Positions 1 through 5,068 of a DNA stretch of 7,337 bases are shown one piece after another. The notes under the pieces were generated by a model. That model was given only the letters and a program-made list of their open reading frames with translations. It had not been told where the DNA came from and ran no database searches. The stretch is taken from the NCBI GenBank assembly GCA_964412555.1, contig CAYPPG010000136.1, positions 1-7,337 of the forward strand. The letters run 5' to 3'. The position numbers and the translations under genes are program-made. Source of the stretch: CAYPPG01 sp964412555. Lineage in GTDB: Bacteria; Hinthialibacterota; Hinthialibacteria; Hinthialibacterales; Hinthialibacteraceae. Each line of letters begins with the position of its first letter. Position 1 is the stretch's first letter.

Positions 1-1427
1 AGCCAAACGGGAATGGTTGGCCAATCCGCCGGAGCGGTGCCGGGAACGCGCCCGGCAAAACCCATGCAGCGGCACGGATCGCAACCTGGTTTTATAAAGT
101 ATTTCAGAATTCACAAATTTACACGGCAGCCGCTCCCCCGGAATCGAATCTCAAGAAATTACTTTGGGGGGAAATCGGCGGTCTTGTTCACAAACATCCT
201 GAAGTCTTTTCAGACGACAATGTAAAAACGCTTCATATTTCTCGAAGCGCTCAATCTTTCCTGACCGGCGTAACGATTCCGGTTTCCGGCACGGATGCGC
301 AGCGGGAAGCGAAGTTCAGCGGCAAGCACGCTCCTCATCTATTATTTGCTCTTGATGAGGCGGACGCGATTCCGGATGAAATTTTTAAAGGTATCGAATC
401 CTGCATGTCTGGCGGTCATGCTCGATTGCTCGCCATGTTCAACCCACGAAGCGAAAGCGGTTTCGTGTTTCGGATGATTCGAGACGGAAGGGCGAATGTT
501 GTCGAATTGAGCGCATTCAATCATCCAAATGTCGTCAATGGCAGAGACGAGATTCCCGGCGCAGTCACGCGAGAAACGACGGTCAGAAGAATTCATGAAT
601 GGTGTAGACCGCTATCCGATGGAGAACAGCCGGACGGCGAATGTTTTAAACTGCCGGAATTCCTGATAGGCGCAACGGCAAAAAGCCAAAGCGGAGAAGA
701 ATATCCACCATTGAAGGCCGGTTATTACCGTATCATGGAACCGGCGTTTTCATACATGGCGCTTGGCCGGTATCCAAGCCGGGGAACGAATGCTCTGATT
801 TCAAAAGAATGGATTGCAATGGCGCGGTCTCGGTGGGATTTATACGTTGCTGAGCATGGCGAGATTCCACCGGCAGGCGCATCGGCAATCATGGGGCTGG
901 ACATTGCGGAATTCGGGAGCGATTCGAATTGTGCTTGTTTCCGCTATGGGGGATTCGTTGAGCGATTAACGACATGGGGCGGTGTAGATACGGTCACGAC
1001 TGCTGATAAGGCGATTGAGGAATACCGAAAAAGAAAAGTAAACCGTTGCAATACGGACGCGACCGGAATCGGCGCGGGGATTGCTCCTCACATGAGGCGG
1101 TTCGGGAGCTGCATGGTTAATGCTGTGAAGGTTGCCGAAAGGCCAACAACAAAAACCGAACTTGGAGAATTTTCCAGGCTTCGTGACGAACTCTGGTGGC
1201 AATGCCGTGAATGGCTTCGAAGCGATCCAGGAGCAATGCTACCCCCGGATGAACAACTCATAGAAGAACTGCAAATGCCGACTTATGAAATCCGAGATGG
1301 GAAAATTGTAATCATGAAGAAAGACACCATGAAAGAATTGTTAAAACGCAGTCCGGATAGAGCGGACGCGCTTATTCTCACGTTTTTCAAAGAGGGCAGT
1401 ATTTTTGATGATTGCTGCTTTGATTGA
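1..1427 (+). CDS. phage terminase large subunit, 5'-truncated by window edge
   Basis: DNA-packaging motor ATPase and nuclease that cuts and translocates phage DNA into the prohead. The frame is open from position 3 with no stop, giving 474 visible residues; the ATG at 405 is internal. Visible motifs, numbered from the codon at position 3: Walker A A-G-N-A-P-G-K-T (13-20), then the WFYK segment and TAAPPESNLKKLLWGEI typical of gp17-like terminases; Walker B LLFALDE (113-119, D118/E119); the coupling motif with FNPRSESG just after residue 135; and a C-terminal RNase H-like nuclease with D300 (GLDIAEFGSD), D352 (NTDATGIGAG) and D455 (DRADAL). Family members are roughly 480-550 residues, so only the N-terminal few dozen residues are missing. 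All ATPase and nuclease motifs are intact, so it looks functional. It ends in TGA 12 bases before the next gene's ATG. The family assignment is firm; the exact subfamily is not. Confidence 0.93.
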   Translation, partial: PNGNGWPIRRSGAGNAPGKTHAAARIATWFYKVFQNSQIYTAAAPPESNLKKLLWGEIGGLVHKHPEVFSDDNVKTLHISRSAQSFLTGVTIPVSGTDAQREAKFSGKHAPHLLFALDEADAIPDEIFKGIESCMSGGHARLLAMFNPRSESGFVFRMIRDGRANVVELSAFNHPNVVNGRDEIPGAVTRETTVRRIHEWCRPLSDGEQPDGECFKLPEFLIGATAKSQSGEEYPPLKAGYYRIMEPAFSYMALGRYPSRGTNALISKEWIAMARSRWDLYVAEHGEIPPAGASAIMGLDIAEFGSDSNCACFRYGGFVERLTTWGGVDTVTTADKAIEEYRKRKVNRCNTDATGIGAGIAPHMRRFGSCMVNAVKVAERPTTKTELGEFSRLRDELWWQCREWLRSDPGAMLPPDEQLIEELQMPTYEIRDGKIVIMKKDTMKELLKRSPDRADALILTFFKEGSIFDDCCFD

Positions 1428-1434
1428 AAGGTGA
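1427..1434 (+). promoter_or_regulatory. Shine-Dalgarno deciding the 1439 start
   Basis: AAAGGTGA lies 4 bases upstream of ATG 1439. It makes that ATG preferable to the in-frame TTG at 1424, which overlaps the terminase stop and has no ribosome-binding site of its own. Confidence 0.6.
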
Positions 1435-1438
1435 AACT

Positions 1439-2044
1439 ATGCACATTATCTATGACGACAAAAAAATTGAAGTCGGGCGGGTGTATGCTGGTTTCGCATG
1501 GCCGGGTGAACGTCCGGGCTTCGCGGTTCTTGTCGCTGAAGAAAAATATCCGGAAATTGGTTATGCTGGGAGATACCATTACCATCTATGCAAAGAAGTC
1601 GAAGAAGCCGATAAGGAACGGCTTATCATAGCTTGTTTAAACTGGAAGAATGAGTTTAAGGTAGACATCAATTACTTTGGCGGCCCCCAAGACAATGAAA
1701 ATTATCGTTTTCTCTGGACGTGGAATCATAAGTTTCGACCGGAAGGTTTGCCGATGTTCGATGTTTATCCTGCAACACATAATGAATTGATAGGCAGCCT
1801 TATCGATATTCTCAAATCCACGATGAGCAAAGAGAACCCACGTTTGCATAATATGAAAGGGAGCAAGTCACTGAATTATTTGATGGAAGTTCGTCCGGAG
1901 AATCAAGCAAAAATGACGGAAAGCGATAATCCAGCTGTTGCTGCTCTCGCGTATGCGGTTTCTTCACTGGCGGAATCACTGCCGAGACACGAAGATGCAC
2001 GTCCACGGGTAAGAAGGAAACCTACCACGGTGACGGGGTATTGA
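1439..2044 (+). CDS. unknown phage protein downstream of terminase (201 aa)
   Basis: I do not recognise this gene. It begins 11 bp after the terminase stop on the same strand, so the two are probably co-transcribed and it may work in packaging or head assembly. The protein is soluble, with no signal peptide or membrane segment. The N-terminal part (about residues 10-35, VYAGFAWPGERPGFAVLVAE) reads like a β-hairpin; the middle is acidic and aromatic with FGGPQDNENYRF and WTWNHKF. The C-terminal part has ESDNPAVAALAYAVSSL followed by a basic tail (RPRVRRKP). The D-x-P-x-x-A-A-L helix and the hairpin opening loosely recall the RNase H-like fold of terminase nuclease domains, but I see no convincing set of catalytic acids, so this is only a suggestion. 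ATG 1439 was chosen for its ribosome-binding site. The gene is probably real; the function is unknown. Confidence 0.75.
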   Translation: MHIIYDDKKIEVGRVYAGFAWPGERPGFAVLVAEEKYPEIGYAGRYHYHLCKEVEEADKERLIIACLNWKNEFKVDINYFGGPQDNENYRFLWTWNHKFRPEGLPMFDVYPATHNELIGSLIDILKSTMSKENPRLHNMKGSKSLNYLMEVRPENQAKMTESDNPAVAALAYAVSSLAESLPRHEDARPRVRRKPTTVTGY

Positions 2045-2050
2045 AATTCA

Positions 2051-2083
2051 TTTTCGAAAGAGTTTCTGTGACGTTTCGGAAAA
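2051..2083. other. weak stem-loop between convergent genes
   Basis: TTTTCGAAA (2051-2059) can pair with TTTCGGAAAA (2074-2083) with one bulged base. It lies in the 45-bp gap between the plus-strand gene ending at 2044 and the minus-strand gene ending at 2090. Neither strand has a T-run after it, so it is at best a poor terminator. Confidence 0.25.
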
Positions 2084-2089
2084 ACGCCT

Positions 2090-2884
2090 TCAACGCGCTT
2101 TCCGTGCTGAAAAAAGTATACTCCGAATCCCGAAAATACTCGGTTCTTGATTGCTATTCTCGGTTTCAAGATGGAGCTGATACTCTGATTGTACTATTTC
2201 CCACGAAGAAGGATCGATTTCACATTTATCAAATTCTTTGATTTTATTGTCAGAATAAACAATCTTTCCATGTTCCAGGAAAAGATGACCACACGGAAAT
2301 AACCACTCTCCGTGACTCGCAGTGATACTACGATATTCTTTCATCGAATGGAAAATCATCTGAAGATTTGAGATTGAAACGGCTTTAAAGAGCGCTGTGT
2401 TCAAAAAAGCAATCCTACCGGGGGAGATCGCCAGGTAGTCAATGCTGATTTCCGTATCTTGTGCATAAACCTGAAGAGATTGGATTTTGATCTTCCGAGA
2501 ATAAATGGAATGTTTTCTATCGTCATTTGTATGAGGAAAATCAAAATTTGCTTTCTTTCCCGGCAATGGCATCACGGATAAAGAATCATTGAATTCACGA
2601 AAAAGCCTATGAAATAAAAAGGCCGATTTGAATGGCGTTTGGACATTTACATGACTCAAATCGACATATCCGGAAGACGAGATTGAAGTTATTTCTTCGA
2701 AGAATATCGAGGAAACTTCTTTTTTCCCGTTGGAAATAGTGCATTTCAGTTTGCATCCCTCAAAAAAAGCGTGATCCCCATTTAAATCAGGAGAAAAAGT
2801 GGATTCACTATCGTATAAGTAAATCCATGCCGACAGGAAGAATATTACAAACCAGAAAAAAACACATAGTATTGAAACTTTCAC
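2090..2884 (-). CDS. membrane-anchored protein of unknown function (264 aa)
   Basis: I do not recognise a family with certainty. The N-terminus has a single hydrophobic segment (about residues 4-23, ILCVFFWFVIFFLSAWIYLY) after one Lys, which fits a signal anchor with the rest outside the cytoplasmic membrane. The remaining ~240 residues alternate hydrophobic and polar positions as in a β-rich fold. The stretch ITASHGEWLFPCGHLFLEHG followed by KIVYSDNKIKEFDKCEID faintly recalls the β-jellyroll repeats of LptC/OstA-type proteins; this is a weak resemblance. The start is GTG at 2884: an in-frame TGA six bases upstream rules out an earlier start, and the ATG ten bases upstream is in another frame. 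It lies only 9 bp after the stop of the secreted PPC protein gene, with a weak GGTGA ribosome-binding site between them. This suggests co-transcription, possibly translational coupling, and a shared envelope role. Confidence 0.72.
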   Translation of the reverse strand: MKVSILCVFFWFVIFFLSAWIYLYDSESTFSPDLNGDHAFFEGCKLKCTISNGKKEVSSIFFEEITSISSSGYVDLSHVNVQTPFKSAFLFHRLFREFNDSLSVMPLPGKKANFDFPHTNDDRKHSIYSRKIKIQSLQVYAQDTEISIDYLAISPGRIAFLNTALFKAVSISNLQMIFHSMKEYRSITASHGEWLFPCGHLFLEHGKIVYSDNKIKEFDKCEIDPSSWEIVQSEYQLHLETENSNQEPSIFGIRSILFSARKAR

Positions 2885-2893
2885 TGGTCACCA

Positions 2894-4159
2894 TTAGCGG
2901 TTGTCAAGCAGTAACCGCAAATCATGGAGATCCCAATAATCCACACTTGTATCACCATTCAAGTCACCACCTGTAACCTTGAGTAGGCTGATAAACACAC
3001 GGTCAAGTAGAACCAAATATCGAGCGAGATTTTCAGCAAGATCAGGTTTAGTATAAAACAGATGGGCTTCCTGAATAGATTTGCGTACTTCCATTTTGTG
3101 AAGACCATTACGCATTTTTTCTGTACCTAAGAGCCAATTACTTAACGATGCTTGAAAGATTTTCTGAACATCCGGATTCCCCGATAAGAGATTCGGATAC
3201 TCAATTAGCAAACTATCAAAATCGATGGGGTATGCTGGGTCTTCGAAGCGGTCATAAATAACTTTGGGTTCAATCCCGACATTGAAAGCATTCGCGGCAA
3301 GGATCATCGACTTGAGAATCAGCGTAAAACCTGACAACATATCGACATCGGCTTTATCGACTTCCACCCAGTCGATTTCCACTCTTTCTTGTGCATCGGC
3401 AACAATACTCGAAGGCATCAGAATATGGATTTCATCATGCTGTTGAATCTTATCGAGGTTTTTTAGGGAATCGTCAACTTTCGGTAAAATCGTCTCGACA
3501 ACATAGGATTGTATTTCACTAATTTTTTCAGTCGAAGAAGAAGCATCCATGACAATTTCTGTGGATGGGAATAGATCAACTCGCGCTCCGAATGCATCCA
3601 GCAATCCAAGAAACCGTTCATCAGGAGATTCCAAAATATCTATCAGTCGAATGATAGCAATATGTAGGTTCAGTTCCGGATCGTCCGGTATGGCATTCAA
3701 GAGATCTTGGTATTCTACCAATGCTTCTCCCGTGCGATTGTCATGAATCAGTTCCATCGCACGTTTTATTCTATCTCCGATCTTCAGTACAGCAATTTTG
3801 TATGTCCCGATGGAATTTGCATACGATCTCACAACAGCAAAATAAGTTCCACTCTTTTCACAAATGAATCCCATGTTTTTCGAGGCTGAACTTAAATTTA
3901 GGTTCATTTGTAATATCTGAATACCATCCGTGTCATAAAGATAGAGTTGATATCTTTCAAGCGAATCTCCCACGGCTGTTATGATATACTCCGATCCCTG
4001 GGATGCATCAAAGGAATACCAAACTTCATACTCATTTTCGTTGAGAACTCCTCGTGCCCATTCATCAATAGTTATGGAATTTATGTTCGCTGAAAAAGAA
4101 GTTCCAATGGAACAAAAAAAGATGATGATGGCCGGAACTACTTGTCTTGTATGTCTCAT
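2894..4159 (-). CDS. secreted protein with PPC-like domain and dockerin-like C-terminal repeat (421 aa)
   Basis: Predicted exported protein. ATG 4159 is preferred to the in-frame TTG at 4174 because GGGGAGGAA precedes it at ideal spacing, and the TTG lies within that ribosome-binding site. Residues 1-24 are a Sec signal peptide (MRHTRQ, hydrophobic core VVPAIIIFFCSIGTS, likely cut after FSA). Residues ~25-127 look like a bacterial pre-peptidase C-terminal (PPC) β-sandwich: EYEVWYSFDASQGSEYIIT, LYLYDTDG, and KSGTYFAVVRS with GTYKIAV. Residues ~130-175 look like a TPR-type helical pair (AMELIHDNRTGEALVEYQDL). A long helical region of unknown function follows. The C-terminus carries one dockerin/EF-hand-like calcium loop, D399-x-N401-x-D403-x-S405 with D410. 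A full type I dockerin has two such repeats, so this is a half-dockerin, a common form in some uncultured phyla. No enzymatic domain is visible. It is the first gene of a two-gene minus-strand unit and is most simply explained as host-type cargo. Confidence 0.82.
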   Translation of the reverse strand: MRHTRQVVPAIIIFFCSIGTSFSANINSITIDEWARGVLNENEYEVWYSFDASQGSEYIITAVGDSLERYQLYLYDTDGIQILQMNLNLSSASKNMGFICEKSGTYFAVVRSYANSIGTYKIAVLKIGDRIKRAMELIHDNRTGEALVEYQDLLNAIPDDPELNLHIAIIRLIDILESPDERFLGLLDAFGARVDLFPSTEIVMDASSSTEKISEIQSYVVETILPKVDDSLKNLDKIQQHDEIHILMPSSIVADAQERVEIDWVEVDKADVDMLSGFTLILKSMILAANAFNVGIEPKVIYDRFEDPAYPIDFDSLLIEYPNLLSGNPDVQKIFQASLSNWLLGTEKMRNGLHKMEVRKSIQEAHLFYTKPDLAENLARYLVLLDRVFISLLKVTGGDLNGDTSVDYWDLHDLRLLLDNR

Positions 4160-4172
4160 GGTATTCCTCCCC
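4160..4172 (-). promoter_or_regulatory. strong Shine-Dalgarno of the PPC protein gene
   Basis: Read on the minus strand, GGGGAGGAATACC sits directly before ATG 4159. The GGAGG core is about 6 bases from the start, close to consensus, and fixes this start codon. Confidence 0.75.
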
Positions 4173-4191
4173 AAGTTTGAATGAACGGTAC

Positions 4192-4221
4192 ATTTTAAAC
4201 CAAAAAATCCGGAAAATCCAA
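4192..4221 (-). promoter_or_regulatory. candidate sigma-70-like promoter for the minus-strand gene pair
   Basis: On the minus strand, TTGGAT (4221-4216, 3/6 to TTGACA) is followed after 18 bp by TAAAAT (4197-4192, 5/6 to TATAAT). Transcription would start near 4185, leaving a leader of about 25 bases with the strong ribosome-binding site. The region is AT-rich, so a chance match is possible. Confidence 0.45.
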
Positions 4222-4251
4222 TTTTTTTTGGGAACTTGGAGAAAAAAATTC

Positions 4252-4280
4252 TTGCATTCCACTTTCAACCGTGATACATT
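4252..4280 (+). promoter_or_regulatory. candidate promoter of the structured leader RNA
   Basis: TTGCAT (4252-4257) and TACATT (4275-4280) are separated by exactly 17 bp. The hexamers are only moderate (3/6 and 4/6), and TAAAAT at 4281-4286 is an alternative -10. The predicted start, about 4287-4288, falls on the first base of the 14-bp inverted repeat, which supports the assignment. It is divergent from the promoter at 4192-4221. Confidence 0.45.
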
Positions 4281-4333
4281 TAAAATTGAACCCTCATAGA
4301 CTGAACGAATTCCGTGGAACTGAACGTGAATCG

Positions 4334-4367
4334 AACGCTCATGACTCCGACGGTCTTGGGCGTTTTT
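4334..4367 (+). terminator. candidate intrinsic terminator 1 within the leader
   Basis: AACGCTCATGAC (4334-4345) pairs with GTCTTGGGCGTT (4353-4364) with one T-T mismatch and one G-T pair. The loop is 7 bases, and the 3' side runs into TTTTT (4363-4367). Its 3' arm is shared with the competing internal helix of the leader. Confidence 0.5.
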
Positions 4368-4380
4368 CTATTCAGCGAAG

Positions 4381-4455
4381 CGCTCAAGACCGACCGTCTC
4401 ATACATCCACGTATGTCTATGAGGGTTCAGCGGAAGGTCTTGAGCGTCTTTTTTT
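4381..4455 (+). terminator. candidate intrinsic terminator 2 at the end of the leader
   Basis: CGCTCAAGACC (4381-4391) and GGTCTTGAGCG (4436-4446) form a perfect 11-bp stem with a 44-base loop. Inside the loop, CATAC/GTATG (4400-4404/4411-4415) can form a small hairpin. TCTTTTTTT (4447-4455) follows at once. The next start codon, GTG 4483, lies 28 bases further on, the usual place for a leader attenuator. Confidence 0.55.
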
Positions 4456-4482
4456 GGCCTTCGAATCTTCAACGGAAAGGTA

Positions 4483-4812
4483 GTGAGACCATTGAATGAA
4501 GTAGCGAACGATAACGGAACAAAAAGAAGGGCACTCGGTAGAGGCTTGGCCGACATCATCAGCGTGGAAGAAACCGAGAGCCAATCGGTCACGGCGGCTT
4601 CAGCGATTCCGGCAGTCATGAAGATTCTGGAAAGCGTTGAACCGAAGTTCCATCCGGCAATCTTCCAGGCGGTTCAATCGATTCAACGGACGGCTAGCGG
4701 GGAATCGGTTCAAGCAATCGGAGAACGGCTTCATGAATTGGAAACCTGCCGGCGGCGATCCACAAAGCCGGAACGTCGAGGTTTTTGGAAACGAATGTTT
4801 TCATGGAGTTGA
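4483..4812 (+). CDS. small protein with ParB-type N-terminal box, no ParB core (109 aa)
   Basis: Residues 15-26, RRALGRGLADII, match the conserved N-terminal box of chromosomal and plasmid ParB proteins (K-R-x-LGRGL-x-x-LL/I). In ParB this segment contacts ParA and stimulates its ATPase. The CTP-binding/HTH core of ParB (GERR-type motifs, ~200 further residues) is absent. Instead there is a linker, a helical segment (~42-90: IPAVMKILESVEPKFHPAIF and beyond, ending in IGERLHELE) and a basic aromatic tail RRGFWKRMFSW that could bind membrane or nucleic acid. The start is GTG 4483 after GGAAAGG, rather close; the TTG at 4492 is an alternative with better spacing and keeps the box. The gene lies just downstream of the attenuator-like leader, so its expression may depend on that switch. 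Acting on a ParA/MinD-type ATPase is inference. The gene is probably real. Confidence 0.65.
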   Translation: MRPLNEVANDNGTKRRALGRGLADIISVEETESQSVTAASAIPAVMKILESVEPKFHPAIFQAVQSIQRTASGESVQAIGERLHELETCRRRSTKPERRGFWKRMFSWS

Positions 4813-4824
4813 GGGGACGCAGAA

Positions 4825-4914
4825 TTGACCGCAAACGAAGTGAACGGCTTGAAACTCAATGTTGTGTCAAGAAGAGCGAAACGGCCGGAAACTGCTCTTT
4901 TTGGGGAAGGGTAG
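4825..4914 (+). CDS. possible 29-codon small ORF
   Basis: A TTG-started ORF of 29 residues, preceded by GAGGGG (4811-4816) at 8 bases, begins 12 bp after the ParB-box gene. It is rich in Arg/Lys in the middle (SRRAKRPE). Its 3' half lies in the first arm of the strong stem at 4876-4932, so this DNA may serve as structure rather than code. There is no family match that I know of. Confidence 0.2.
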   Translation: MTANEVNGLKLNVVSRRAKRPETALFGEG

Positions 4915-4932
4915 GATTTCCGGTCGTTTCGC
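4876..4932. other. 16-bp inverted repeat / strong stem-loop
   Basis: GCGAAACGGCCGGAAA (4876-4891) pairs with TTTCCGGTCGTTTCGC (4917-4932) over 16 positions with a single G-T pair; the loop is 25 bases. On the plus strand no T-run follows. On the minus strand TCTTCTT follows, so a weak terminator in that direction is possible. Otherwise it could be an RNA structure or a protein-binding palindrome. Confidence 0.6.
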
Positions 4933-4978
4933 GTAAAGCAAGGTCATTTTATCATTTCATGCCGGATGGATACAGACC

Positions 4979-5010
4979 TTATCGCAATTTGGTTGAAATC
5001 CTTGCGATAA
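4979..5010. promoter_or_regulatory. 9-bp palindromic operator candidate
   Basis: TTATCGCAA (4979-4987) and TTGCGATAA (5002-5010) are perfect inverted copies with a 14-bp spacer, placing their centres 23 bp apart (about two helical turns). The right half overlaps the candidate extended -10 element. A dimeric repressor, possibly the downstream winged-helix regulator itself, could bind here and block transcription. Confidence 0.5.
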
Positions 5011-5011
5011 T
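5003..5011 (+). promoter_or_regulatory. candidate extended -10 promoter of the AlbA_2 gene
   Basis: TGC-GATAAT is an extended -10 (TGN plus 5/6 to TATAAT). No good -35 is present at 17-18 bp (TCGCAA, 3/6), as is often tolerated for extended -10 promoters. Transcription would start near 5018, just before the leader ORF's ribosome-binding site. Confidence 0.4.
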
Positions 5012-5038
5012 GGAGATACATCACAAGGGGAAAGCCGT

Positions 5039-5068
5039 ATGAAAGCGAAGATTCTCTTGATCGTATGA
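5039..5068 (+). CDS. candidate 9-residue leader peptide (MKAKILLIV)
   Basis: ATG 5039 has a near-ideal ribosome-binding site, AAGGGGA (5025-5031) at 7 bases, but the frame stops after nine codons. The TGA (5066-5068) is directly followed by the GTG that opens the AlbA_2 gene, which has no ribosome-binding site of its own. A leader that delivers ribosomes for re-initiation explains both facts. Alternatively this is the stump of an older gene: the sequence resembles the first β-strand of a response regulator. Confidence 0.35.
   Translation: MKAKILLIV

Larger units (their letters stand above)
4288..4455 (+). ncRNA. candidate structured leader RNA with alternative terminator folds (riboswitch/attenuator-like)
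   Basis: GAACCCTCATAGAC (4288-4301) is perfectly complementary to GTCTATGAGGGTTC (4415-4428), and CGTGG (4313-4317) pairs with CCACG (4407-4411) inside it. Nested further in, GGTCTTGGGCG (4352-4362) pairs with CGCTCAAGACC (4381-4391), with GACGGTC/GACCGTC (4349-4355/4392-4398) as an alternative extension. CGCTCAAGACC can instead pair with GGTCTTGAGCG (4436-4446), which is followed by TCTTTTTTT. That second hairpin would be knotted through the 14-bp helix, so the two states exclude each other. A terminator switch before the gene at 4483 is the natural reading. I cannot match it to a known riboswitch class. A small independent RNA ending at the second terminator is the main alternative. Confidence 0.6.

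Noticed and set aside
13..225. 70-codon plus-strand ORF at the left edge
   Set aside because: It is a shadow of the terminase, whose frame here encodes the Walker A motif.
2041..2241. 66-codon plus-strand ORF starting at the stop of the 201-aa gene
   Set aside because: It has a TTG start with no ribosome-binding site, and most of it is antisense to the better supported 264-aa minus-strand gene.
4288..4455. Retron msr-msd, because of long flanking inverted repeats
   Set aside because: No reverse transcriptase gene is present nearby, and the T-runs and alternating segments fit a terminator switch better.
4271..4499. Two overlapping short ORFs across the leader region
   Set aside because: They run through perfect inverted repeats and T-runs; the pairing pattern explains the sequence better than coding.
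4979..5010. DnaA boxes or a parS site
   Set aside because: TTATCGCAA differs from TTATNCACA at three positions and bears no likeness to the 16-bp parS palindrome.
4785..5042. 85-codon plus-strand ORF overlapping the ParB-box gene and ending at 5042
   Set aside because: It starts inside another gene, has an odd composition and crosses both the 16-bp stem and the palindrome. The ATGA overlap with the leader ORF is noted but not enough.
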